A stretch of DNA of 33,742 nt from Rhodothermales bacterium. GTDB lineage: Bacteria; Bacteroidota; Rhodothermia; Rhodothermales; JABDKH01. Where the stretch lies: the NCBI GenBank assembly GCA_013002345.1, contig JABDKH010000038.1:1-33742 (forward strand), in the 5' to 3' direction. The notes under the pieces were generated by a model. It was not told where the DNA came from, made no database searches, and saw only the letters and a program-made list of their open reading frames with translations. The number at the start of each line of letters is the position of its first letter. Position 1 is the stretch's first letter. The position numbers and the translations under genes are program-made. This document shows, one piece after another, positions 7,501 through 14,502 of the stretch.

Positions 7501-10272
7501 CCATCGCAGACGGCCATCCGCACCCACCTCGCGAACACTCAACCACTGCCGCCGGATGAGCTGCACATGCAACTCCTGCGATCCCGCAAAGCCGCCACCC
7601 GGATCGACCGCCACGAAATCGGCCGTGATGGAACGGTTGTCCCTCAGATCGAGAAAGGTGGTCTGCGGCTTGATCCCGATATAGAAGAGGCCCGCATGGA
7701 GCGTCAGGATCGAACGACCAGACATCTCCTGCCTGGCAGGATCCGTGACGGTCGCCTCAAACGTCAGGCGCGTCGGCATGCCGAGGTCGTTGCCCGCGAG
7801 TGCCGCGCGTAGATCGATGGTCCCGTCATCTCCCAACACGGTGTCCGCCCGCGCAAGAAGACCGGAGACGCCGGCATTGGGGTTGCGCCAATCGTAGGAC
7901 TGGCCGAACTGGTATCCGTCGAAGCCCGGCGGCCGATGGTATCCGCGCGCGCGCGACAAGAAGTAGCGCACCGGCTGGCCGCCCATGGCCGCACCAAAGA
8001 GGTAGCGGCCCGTTACGGTTCCTTCGAAAAAGTCGCCCGCCACGTACGTCTCCGCCGACGCCCGCGCCTCCACAGAGAACGTCGCGGTACGGAACGCATC
8101 CACGCGGAAACTGCCTCTCGCCATGCTCGAGCGCTGGCTCCATTCAAGCTCCTGAGCAGGCGTCGAGTCACGGCGGGCAACGACGATGCGGAAGAAACCC
8201 TGATCCGAGGACGTCGGCACCGCATAGTTGAGATCGAACGTGCCGAGCGCGCTCGGCTTGTAGAGCCGATCGAATTCCACCTCATCCCGTGGCGACAACA
8301 GAACAACGCGCACGGAGTCCGTAACGGGCTCCCAATCGGCGTCCGTCATTTGCCGGAGGATACCCTTGATATGAGCGGTCTCGCCCACGCGGTACAGACC
8401 TCGATCCGAGAAGACGCTGCCTGCGTAGTTCACGTTCGGAGGCCGCCAGTGATACCAGATGCCGAAGCGGTAGGGCTCCAGACCCTCGTCGTGCTCGCTC
8501 GTGGTGAACGCGATGTCGGCGTCTTTCTCGACGAACACGAACTGAACGGGCCGCCGCCACTCGTCGTCGCTCTCGACGCCCAGCGCCGCCCACCCGGGTG
8601 TGCGGACCTGTCCGTCTTCACCGGTCATGCCCGTCCAGAGCACCTCGTTATTCGAGTTGCGTATGTGCACTCGCGCATCGGGGACGGCCGCGCCAGTACG
8701 GAGCTCCGTCACGAAGACGAGGTTGGCGTGGGGACTGAACTTCGCGGTAACGCCGAGTCTCGTCACTTGCGCAAGTGCGCGAAACTCCGAATCGCCGGCC
8801 TGCCGTGCCGTAACCCGGACCCCGACCAGACCCGTCCCATCGGTGAGGAGCGAGTCGAGCCGAAGTGGCACCGTCGCACCTCCGTCCTTCGACTGTTCGA
8901 GTGACATCCGAACCAGGGTCTCGGGCACCCTGACGTCGGTCTGAAGACCATAAAATCGTCCGTAGTCGTAGACGGCCAGTGCAGGAATGACCTCGTTTAT
9001 ACCGAGCCGCTGCACATCCACATCCACGTAATCCATATTTGTCGCGTCGACCGGGATCGCCGCTGCTTGTTCGGCCTCTATGACCAGCGTCCCGCGCGGC
9101 ATGTACACACTGGGGCGGTACGCACCGGTCCGAAACCGCCTCCTGACCATCTCCAACCTCTGGCCATAGGCGTCTTCGAGGTTTCGAATGGTCAATGTGT
9201 AGGCGGTGTTGGGAGCAAACAAGATCCCGATGTCGTGCACCTTCGAGGTGTTGGCGTCGCGCACTTCGATCCCGACCGGCCACTCGATCTCGGGTTCGAA
9301 CGAGATGGCCTTCCGCAGATCCTCAAACCTCACCGGTGTCGAGAAAAAGATTCTCAGGCCCGCCGATGGGGAGAACGGATCCTTGCGTATCGTCCGGTAC
9401 CGATCCTGCTGGGACAGGTCCGTCAACCGGAGCGGCGCGTAGGTCGAGAACTTGATTTCGACCGGTGACGCGGAACCGAGTGCACCGACCTTGCCGGGAA
9501 TTCCTTCGTCGACATTTAGGACATACTCCATCTCGAGACTGAGAGCATGACTCGGCTTGAGCGCGAACGTGCTGTCGTTCAGCGTGATGAACCTGGATTC
9601 GACGACGCGGCCTCCAGACGATCGCCGAAGCGATACCATGCCGGCCACATCTATCGCTCTCACGGGCTGGTTGAAGAAGAGCTTTAGCGAATCCGCCGGA
9701 CCGAAGTCGGACGATCGTTCGATCGGGACCGTGCGAAGAAGCCGCGGTCGTGGCGTCTCGAAGGTCCACGAGATAGACTCGACAAGCGGGTCTCCGCTGA
9801 TCGCGACGACCGGAGTCGAGCCGGCCACTGTGACGCGGTACGCGGTTGCCGGAACGAGAGGCTCCGACGGTTCGAAGACAACCGTCTGACTCCCCTCCCA
9901 TCGAGCCGAGCCAGAGACGGGTGGTTCGATCTCGAAGAATCCCGGCGACACGTCGGGCGCCTCTCCGAGCGGAACCATGGGTTGGCTGAACGTCACGGTG
10001 AGAACGGGACGACCGGGCATCTGCAGCAGCGTTCCGCGCGGCGTGAGGCTGAGGGCCCGAAGCGGACCTGCCAGTGTGGGCACAAAGGATTCGGTGACAG
10101 CCGGGGCTTCGACGGAAACGGTTTCCACGGTCACGTCGACGGGTCCGTCCTCGGGGGCCGAGCGACACCCCGACATCATGAGCATCAGGACAACCGCTAC
10201 AAGGACGGAGGCTGGACGCGTACGCGCGAGCATTGGAGATTGGTCAGTTGATCCACAGTCAAGTCCGTTCAT
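4501..10272 (-). CDS. Bacterial alpha-2-macroglobulin lipoprotein (YfhM-like)
   Basis: This 1923-residue protein is a bacterial alpha-2-macroglobulin, a periplasmic protease trap thought to guard the envelope. The N-terminus has a lipoprotein signal with lipobox MSGC (Cys36 from ATG 10272), so it should be membrane-anchored. Repeated macroglobulin beta-domains fill the first half. The conserved GLYRVGE segment is at about 625-631. The thioester motif is intact: CLEQ with Cys1418, the residue pair that crosslinks trapped proteases. The length is slightly above the E. coli homologue (about 1650). ATG 10272 overlaps the pbpC stop as ATGA (10269-10272), indicating translational coupling. An alternative ATG at 10233 also leaves a good lipoprotein signal. 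Pairing with PBP1C is a known conserved arrangement that suggests joint envelope repair and defence. Confidence 0.96.
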   Translation of the reverse strand: MNGLDCGSTDQSPMLARTRPASVLVAVVLMLMMSGCRSAPEDGPVDVTVETVSVEAPAVTESFVPTLAGPLRALSLTPRGTLLQMPGRPVLTVTFSQPMVPLGEAPDVSPGFFEIEPPVSGSARWEGSQTVVFEPSEPLVPATAYRVTVAGSTPVVAISGDPLVESISWTFETPRPRLLRTVPIERSSDFGPADSLKLFFNQPVRAIDVAGMVSLRRSSGGRVVESRFITLNDSTFALKPSHALSLEMEYVLNVDEGIPGKVGALGSASPVEIKFSTYAPLRLTDLSQQDRYRTIRKDPFSPSAGLRIFFSTPVRFEDLRKAISFEPEIEWPVGIEVRDANTSKVHDIGILFAPNTAYTLTIRNLEDAYGQRLEMVRRRFRTGAYRPSVYMPRGTLVIEAEQAAAIPVDATNMDYVDVDVQRLGINEVIPALAVYDYGRFYGLQTDVRVPETLVRMSLEQSKDGGATVPLRLDSLLTDGTGLVGVRVTARQAGDSEFRALAQVTRLGVTAKFSPHANLVFVTELRTGAAVPDARVHIRNSNNEVLWTGMTGEDGQVRTPGWAALGVESDDEWRRPVQFVFVEKDADIAFTTSEHDEGLEPYRFGIWYHWRPPNVNYAGSVFSDRGLYRVGETAHIKGILRQMTDADWEPVTDSVRVVLLSPRDEVEFDRLYKPSALGTFDLNYAVPTSSDQGFFRIVVARRDSTPAQELEWSQRSSMARGSFRVDAFRTATFSVEARASAETYVAGDFFEGTVTGRYLFGAAMGGQPVRYFLSRARGYHRPPGFDGYQFGQSYDWRNPNAGVSGLLARADTVLGDDGTIDLRAALAGNDLGMPTRLTFEATVTDPARQEMSGRSILTLHAGLFYIGIKPQTTFLDLRDNRSITADFVAVDPGGGFAGSQELHVQLIRRQWLSVREVGADGRLRWRSEVEEEVVAERVIQTRAGSAQRVRFPVEAGGSYLIRADGQDLRGNVVRTDAYFYATGRGYVAWQRADDDRIELVADRDGYRPGETARIMVQSPFEEATALITVEREGIISSSVVTLEGSAPQIEIPLGQEHMPNAFVSVILLHGRSAPPTTHQDTGAPAFKVGYVNLRVDPGERHLAVEVLPNAEQYLPGEEVTVQLRLKNSEGDGVPGEIVFSAADAGVLNLIAYKLPDPFDAFYGPRSLHVSTSEARANLVRQRNYGQKEEDRGGGGGDADYLLRTDFRPNAHWAPTVQTDTRGRAEVTFRLPESLTTFRLMAAALSHGNEFGASSTDIVVTQPLVMQPALPRFARIGDELEAGVLVTNTTGEDGEVVVSAETDGLQLDGATRKTVFLENGGTKEVRFRWGVPAVGDNSVTFSARLGAETDALQTSIPVMLPTTRKVSATLASTEDIATELLRLPGSRLAELDRFSVNVSSTALAGLEGAVNYLFKYPYGCLEQRTSRIRPLLLAEDLIEAFGIETVGGRRDELIQEWFAEIEEYWSGQGFTFWRGGRVSHAYLSAYVLLALAEAADAGYAMPEPLTSESVRWMESRVRAKSNKPPFYNADAWTTSRAFILYVLARHGRVLRTEIDELATALPTTQTYANAEAAAHLLRAVELSKEPALQRHRGPLLDLLERQIRVEQTFAYLDVPVDPEYGWIYPSSVRATAHGVIALSESGDDPERLQLVQRMVRFLIRSRQSGWWRSTQDNAVVVDALKTFYRRFEEEEPDFTAQVLMAGEEILSETFRGRSLGAVSRDVGLEKFAALETVPVEIAATGTGRLYYDLMIETYSTEPQQALSSGLQVERRIQRIDDGGQAIGRAFVTGGRDVTLQAGEMVLVSLTVTSPSDRNYVVVDDALPAGLEALNTSFVTSDRVATQATGSDRWWGSFNHTEIRDDRVLLFADYLTRGEHRYSYVARATTPGSFVHPPVQAELMYNPEVRGRNATGRLVVEVEGDKEAGR

Positions 10273-12917
10273 TCTGGCAACCTCTCGGTTGAAATCTTGT
10301 GCACCGGTGGCGCCGATCGCGCACCGGTGGCGCTGGCGATGGGCTCGAGTCCGAGCACCACGAAAACGACTTCCCTGCTGTTGAACAACCGTCCGTGACG
10401 GTCTCGTGCACGAATCTGGAGGACGTGCCGGCCCGGCTCCAGCGGGATTTGCGCACTGTCAAACGGCTGATCGAACCGGTCACCATCAAGCCACCATTCG
10501 ACGTTCGTCAGGTCCTGTGCAGCGCTCCCGCGTGGCTCGAATCGCTGATACTTCTTCCGAAGGACGGCGTCCATCTGGAAGACCATTCCCGATTCCGGAT
10601 AGGAGATCAGTAGGCGGTCTGTTGAACTGGTCTGCGTACCGTCGGCGGCGACGCGATCGTTGGCATACCCCTGAGCGACAACAATCTCGGAGCTTTCTGT
10701 ATTGGCGCGCGTGTGGCGGCCGTGCACGTGATCCTCCATCCGACCGTACGTCTCGCCCACCGCCTCGATGGGTTCGACTTCTGTACGCCGCGCCGTCTCT
10801 GCTTCCGCGAAATGTTCAGCCGTCCCTCTAGCTCGTTTCGCCCCCTCGATCCCGGGTGGGAGCGGCCGTCCCTGCTCCCGCATCCACTCGCGGAAGATTG
10901 GTGGTTGTACTTCAAACACTTGTTCTGTGATGAATTCGATCGGAGTCTCAGACCCCGCAAGCGTTCCGTTTCGCACGTCAAGGACAAACCGCTGGTGGAC
11001 GTCGCACGTGTCACGCGGCTCGGTTCCACGAAGAAAGATCTCGCTACGACGCGTGGGACAGATCCGCGACGGCCTCTCGCCGCTTACCGGGCAGATGACC
11101 TCCTGCGTAACCGACGTTGGCATCTCGAACGCGCCGCCCGGACCGAGAACTAAGAACACGGATTTCAGCAGAGTGCCGGCCCCGCTCACGCCGGCCACCG
11201 TCCGCATCGGCGCCCCATCAAAATTACCCACCCAGACGGCAACCGTATGCTTCGGTGTATACCCGACCGCCCAGTTGTCGCGGTAGTTCTTCGACGTACC
11301 CGTCTTGACGGCGCACGGGAACGGCAGTTCTAGCGGTCCGCCGCGGCCGAATGCGGGTTCTCGCGCGCGCGGATCACTCAGAATGTCGGACAGGATGTAG
11401 GCGACGCCTTCGCCAAAGCCGATCGACTCAGCACGCGACGGAATCTGATGGATTTCGCCAATCGCCGTCTGACGGGAGAGTTTGAAGCGAAGCGATTGAG
11501 CCACACCGCCGCCCGCGAGTCCGGCGTACGCTTGCGCCAGCTCCTCGAGACTGACCTCACCATTCCCCAGCGTGAGTCCGACGCCGTACCTGCGAGCCGG
11601 TCGGGTGAGGGATTCGAATCCGGCATCGTGCAGCGTCACCAGCAATGCCTCGGGCCCGAACTGTCTGGCCAGCCGTACCGCCGGTACGTTGTAGCTGGAG
11701 GCGAGTGCCGTCCGAAGGGGCACGGGTCCGTGAAATCGGCGGTCGTAGTTCGCGGGCGAGAATGCACCCCCCGCCTCCAGCACGGGTGTCTCGACGTCAG
11801 CCAGGATTGACGCGGCCGTGTAGCCGCGTGATCGCAGTGCGTGCCCATACGTGAATGGTTTGAGCGCGCTACCCGGCTGGCGCAGCATCTGCACACCATC
11901 GTTCTGGCCTTCGGCCTGCTCGTCCCAGAATTCCGGATTACCGACGTAGGCCAGAACATCCCCCGATACGTTGTCGACCACGAGGATCGCAGCGTTGCCG
12001 GCTTTCATGTCCTCAAGTGTCGCGAGGTGGGCCCGGGCGAGAGCAGTAGCATCCCGCTGCAGCCCGCGATCGATTGTAGTCCGGATCTCGAGAGGCGGGG
12101 TTGGTGAGGCGAGCTCGCCGGCGGCAACGCGTTCTACGAGATGTGGGGCATCGAAGATTCGAGTCTCATGAGAGAGGTCGACAGGCAATGACGTCTGCTG
12201 CTGTCTCTCCGCCCCGGTCAGGATGCCAGACCGCTCCATCGCGGCCAGAACGTAATCCCTGCGTTGCAGGGCGAGATCCGGTCTCCGAAAGGGATCATAC
12301 ATACTGGGACTCTGCGCGAGTCCGACGAGAAGCGCGCCTTCGGCCACCGCAAGGTCTTCCGCATGCTTGCCGAAGTACGTTCGTGCGGCCGCCTCAATTC
12401 CGTAGGCCTGGCTTCCGAAGTATGCCCGATTTAGCCAGAGCGTGAGGATCTCCTCCTTGGTCATGCGCAGCTCCAGCCGAAGCGCGAGATGTACCTCGGC
12501 GAGCTTGTCCAGCCAGCGCGGTCCGGACCGCCCGCGTATCAGCCGGGCCACCTGCATGGTGATGGTCGATGCGCCACTGACGACGCGCCCGGAACGAACG
12601 AGCTGCGTTGCCGCACGAGCCGCTGCGACGAGATCCACGCCAGGGTGACGATAAAAGAAACGATCCTCAGTCGCCACAACAGCCTGTGGCACAGAGGAAG
12701 GGAGCAGGTTCAACTCGGTCGGGATTCCGCGGCCCTCCGGACGGACCTCACGCAGGAGTTGCCCGTGGCGGTCCGTCACACGGATGGACCGGACGCTCCG
12801 GGTCTCGTTCGCGGATTCCGGTAGCGGAATCGCCAGGGATCCGGCGGCAACGAACAGCAGCGCAAGCGCGGCGCCATGCCACGTACGTCGAGACAGCCGG
12901 CGAGTAAGGTGCGACAT
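10269..12917 (-). CDS. pbpC: Penicillin-binding protein 1C (glycosyltransferase/transpeptidase)
   Basis: This bifunctional class A-like penicillin-binding protein polymerises glycan strands and has a transpeptidase fold. Numbering is from the upstream ATG 12944. A TM anchor lies at about 24-40. The GT51 domain has the catalytic EDRFFYRHPG block (Glu93) and GASTITMQVARLI at 124-136. The transpeptidase domain has SALK (nucleophile Ser359), the SYN box in ASSYNVP, and KTGT (Lys547). A C-terminal beta-sandwich of the PBP1C type closes the protein after a charged linker of about 100 residues. I prefer ATG 12917 because it puts the basic segment and anchor at the very N-terminus; 12944 adds nine residues. 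The stop overlaps the alpha-2-macroglobulin start. All motifs are intact. Confidence 0.95.
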   Translation of the reverse strand: MSHLTRRLSRRTWHGAALALLFVAAGSLAIPLPESANETRSVRSIRVTDRHGQLLREVRPEGRGIPTELNLLPSSVPQAVVATEDRFFYRHPGVDLVAAARAATQLVRSGRVVSGASTITMQVARLIRGRSGPRWLDKLAEVHLALRLELRMTKEEILTLWLNRAYFGSQAYGIEAAARTYFGKHAEDLAVAEGALLVGLAQSPSMYDPFRRPDLALQRRDYVLAAMERSGILTGAERQQQTSLPVDLSHETRIFDAPHLVERVAAGELASPTPPLEIRTTIDRGLQRDATALARAHLATLEDMKAGNAAILVVDNVSGDVLAYVGNPEFWDEQAEGQNDGVQMLRQPGSALKPFTYGHALRSRGYTAASILADVETPVLEAGGAFSPANYDRRFHGPVPLRTALASSYNVPAVRLARQFGPEALLVTLHDAGFESLTRPARRYGVGLTLGNGEVSLEELAQAYAGLAGGGVAQSLRFKLSRQTAIGEIHQIPSRAESIGFGEGVAYILSDILSDPRAREPAFGRGGPLELPFPCAVKTGTSKNYRDNWAVGYTPKHTVAVWVGNFDGAPMRTVAGVSGAGTLLKSVFLVLGPGGAFEMPTSVTQEVICPVSGERPSRICPTRRSEIFLRGTEPRDTCDVHQRFVLDVRNGTLAGSETPIEFITEQVFEVQPPIFREWMREQGRPLPPGIEGAKRARGTAEHFAEAETARRTEVEPIEAVGETYGRMEDHVHGRHTRANTESSEIVVAQGYANDRVAADGTQTSSTDRLLISYPESGMVFQMDAVLRKKYQRFEPRGSAAQDLTNVEWWLDGDRFDQPFDSAQIPLEPGRHVLQIRARDRHGRLFNSREVVFVVLGLEPIASATGARSAPPVHKISTERLPE

Positions 12918-13315
12918 CTCTGCGCCGAATCCAGGTGGGAACATCGGGACGAGTAAAGCTAGCTTACGTGAGCGGCAAAATCCCGGTTCATTTGGGAGAT
13001 TGAAAGGTCACGTCCCTCGGCGTTCCCCCGTCTTCGCGTTGGCAGGGCCAAGGATTCCTCGAAAAACTCGGTGTGATGAGGACCGCCGCGCCAACCTCAC
13101 TCGTCTTCTCAAGAAGACAGAAGAAACCTGAGACCACGGTCCATCGGTAGAGCAATGCGGAGGTTGTGCGACCGAGGCCCGTTGATGACATTCTATCCAC
13201 GGTCGAACTCGAGCTGAACTACCCGAACCCGTTCAAACGAACTCCGACGACACGCCGCCTGTTCGAAGCCGACCCCCGTCTCCGATTTCGCTCATGCAAC
13301 TGTGCCGCCGTTCTA
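12918..13315. other. Non-coding region upstream of pbpC
   Basis: About 400 bp lie between the start of pbpC and the stop of the ornithine cyclodeaminase-family gene, both on the minus strand. It should contain the pbpC promoter. I see no intact gene. The only coding-like signal is the possible sorting-tail relic at 13166-13285 on the plus strand. Confidence 0.6.
13166..13285 (+). pseudogene. Possible relic of a YPNPF-type C-terminal sorting tail
   Basis: A plus-strand frame encodes a segment with ELELNYPNPFKRTPTT, close to the usual 'L.QNYPNPFNP.T' start of the type A C-terminal sorting domain carried by secreted proteins of Bacteroidota-related bacteria (Por/type IX secretion). The frame is closed by a stop at 13148 just upstream. 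Downstream it keeps neither the expected beta-strand pattern nor a normal ending. I read it as the remnant of a decayed secreted-protein gene. A chance match over seven residues cannot be excluded. Confidence 0.35.
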
Positions 13316-14401
13316 TTAGGGTCGCCCAAGATTCTCAACGGCAGCGACACCACGATCTTCAAACACAAACTCGTACGGATTCTTGGCATCGTGAGAGAAG
13401 CTCTCGATCTCGATCTCCGCACCGAGACCGAACTCGCGGCCGTATCCCAGCATTAGCTCCAACGCAACGTGGTCCTCAAGGGCCGATCCCGTCGAGTCAA
13501 ATACGGTCAGTTTCGGCATGAGAGACTCGCAGAGTTCGCGGTCTCCGATCAACACGGGCAACTCCACGCCGATGTCATCTTTCGTCAGCTGCTGACACTC
13601 GCCCTGCGATATGGCCTGCAGAAGGATATCCGGACACACGTACGCCCGTTTCAGCATCGCCTTCGGAATCTCGAACTTGCCCTCGAAGTCAGAACCGGCA
13701 GCATTGATGTGCAGCCACGGCTTCGTCTCGGTATCGGGAAAGACGGGGCCGCCGCCGACGTCTACGCTCGTAGCGGTGCAGAGGACATCTGACTCGCGGA
13801 CTACCCGCTCGCAATCCGCCACCTCGACTGTGAGGTCGTCAAGCCCCAGAACCTCGATGCGTGCGGGGAAGGACGCTGTAGTCGCCGGATCGAGGTCGTA
13901 AGTCAACACTCGCGCGATCTTGCGCACCCGTGATACAGCGTGAAGCTGCGCAACCGCCTGCGCACCGCAGCCAATGATGCCGAGCGTTTTGGTATCTGCA
14001 GTGGCCATCGCGGCTGTCGCCACCCCCGACGCCGCTCCCGTGCGTAACGCGGTCAGGAACGTCCCATCCGCCAGGCCGACGAGGTGACCCGTCCTTGTAT
14101 CGTAGGAGCTGACGGTCCCAAGTATCGTCGGAAGCTCGTATCGACGCGGGTTTTCCGGGTGGTACCCGACCACCTTGATGGTCGCGCGACTCCCGTTCAC
14201 CATCACGGGCATCCACTCGATCAGGCCGGTTACCGGCTCGTGATAGTGGAATCCGGACCGTAGAGGCAGCTCTGCTCGATCCGGTGTGAGAGTCACTAGC
14301 GCATCCGAAATGGATCGGATCATATGATCCATCAGGGCATTTAGGCCCACTCGACGGACAATTTGCCGGCAGTCGTGGCTAGAGAGTACGAGTGTCTTCA
14401 T
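13316..14401 (-). CDS. Ornithine cyclodeaminase / mu-crystallin family protein
   Basis: This is a 361-residue NAD(P)-dependent enzyme of the ornithine cyclodeaminase/mu-crystallin/alanine dehydrogenase family. Members convert ornithine to proline, interconvert amino and keto acids, or make N-substituted amino acids (SbnB type). Family signatures visible from ATG 14401 are Lys76 in the substrate strand, the LRTGAASG block (Arg120), the Rossmann loop GIIGCGAQA at 141-149, Asp169 ending the second strand, and AAGSDFEGK with Asp238 at the catalytic position. An upstream in-frame ATG (14521) would add 40 residues with no family match and run into the divergent receptor gene. It is divergent from the TonB receptor and lies a few kb from an NRPS cluster that probably starts with proline, so proline supply is an attractive but unproven role. 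Confidence 0.88.
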   Translation of the reverse strand: MKTLVLSSHDCRQIVRRVGLNALMDHMIRSISDALVTLTPDRAELPLRSGFHYHEPVTGLIEWMPVMVNGSRATIKVVGYHPENPRRYELPTILGTVSSYDTRTGHLVGLADGTFLTALRTGAASGVATAAMATADTKTLGIIGCGAQAVAQLHAVSRVRKIARVLTYDLDPATTASFPARIEVLGLDDLTVEVADCERVVRESDVLCTATSVDVGGGPVFPDTETKPWLHINAAGSDFEGKFEIPKAMLKRAYVCPDILLQAISQGECQQLTKDDIGVELPVLIGDRELCESLMPKLTVFDSTGSALEDHVALELMLGYGREFGLGAEIEIESFSHDAKNPYEFVFEDRGVAAVENLGRP

Positions 14402-14502
14402 GCCCGTGTATAACGCTAGATTTTCGTTTTTCGTCGTTTTGGGTTGCGTACTTCGTCGTTTCGTCCTGTCGATTTCAGTATTCAGTATCTCCAGTATCCA
14501 GA
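14402..14502. promoter_or_regulatory. Divergent promoter region with short direct repeats
   Basis: This 101-bp A+T-richer stretch separates two divergent start codons and must hold both promoters. TTCGTCGTTT occurs at 14430-14439 and again at 14452-14461, a 22-bp spacing of about two helical turns, as expected for an operator bound on one face. Nearer the receptor start, CAGTAT occurs three times (14476, 14483, 14492), the first two inside a tandem TTCAGTA heptamer at 14474-14487. I could not assign -35/-10 boxes or match a known regulator site. Confidence 0.5.

Noticed and set aside
6772-7812. Long 346-codon plus-strand ORF opposite the macroglobulin gene
   Set aside because: It lies wholly antisense to a gene with clear domains, has no signal peptide or family motif, and is Arg/His-rich as expected from a shadow frame in G+C-rich DNA.
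7936-8904. 322-codon plus-strand ORF opposite the macroglobulin gene
   Set aside because: Same reasoning: antisense shadow, no recognisable domain, Arg-rich composition.
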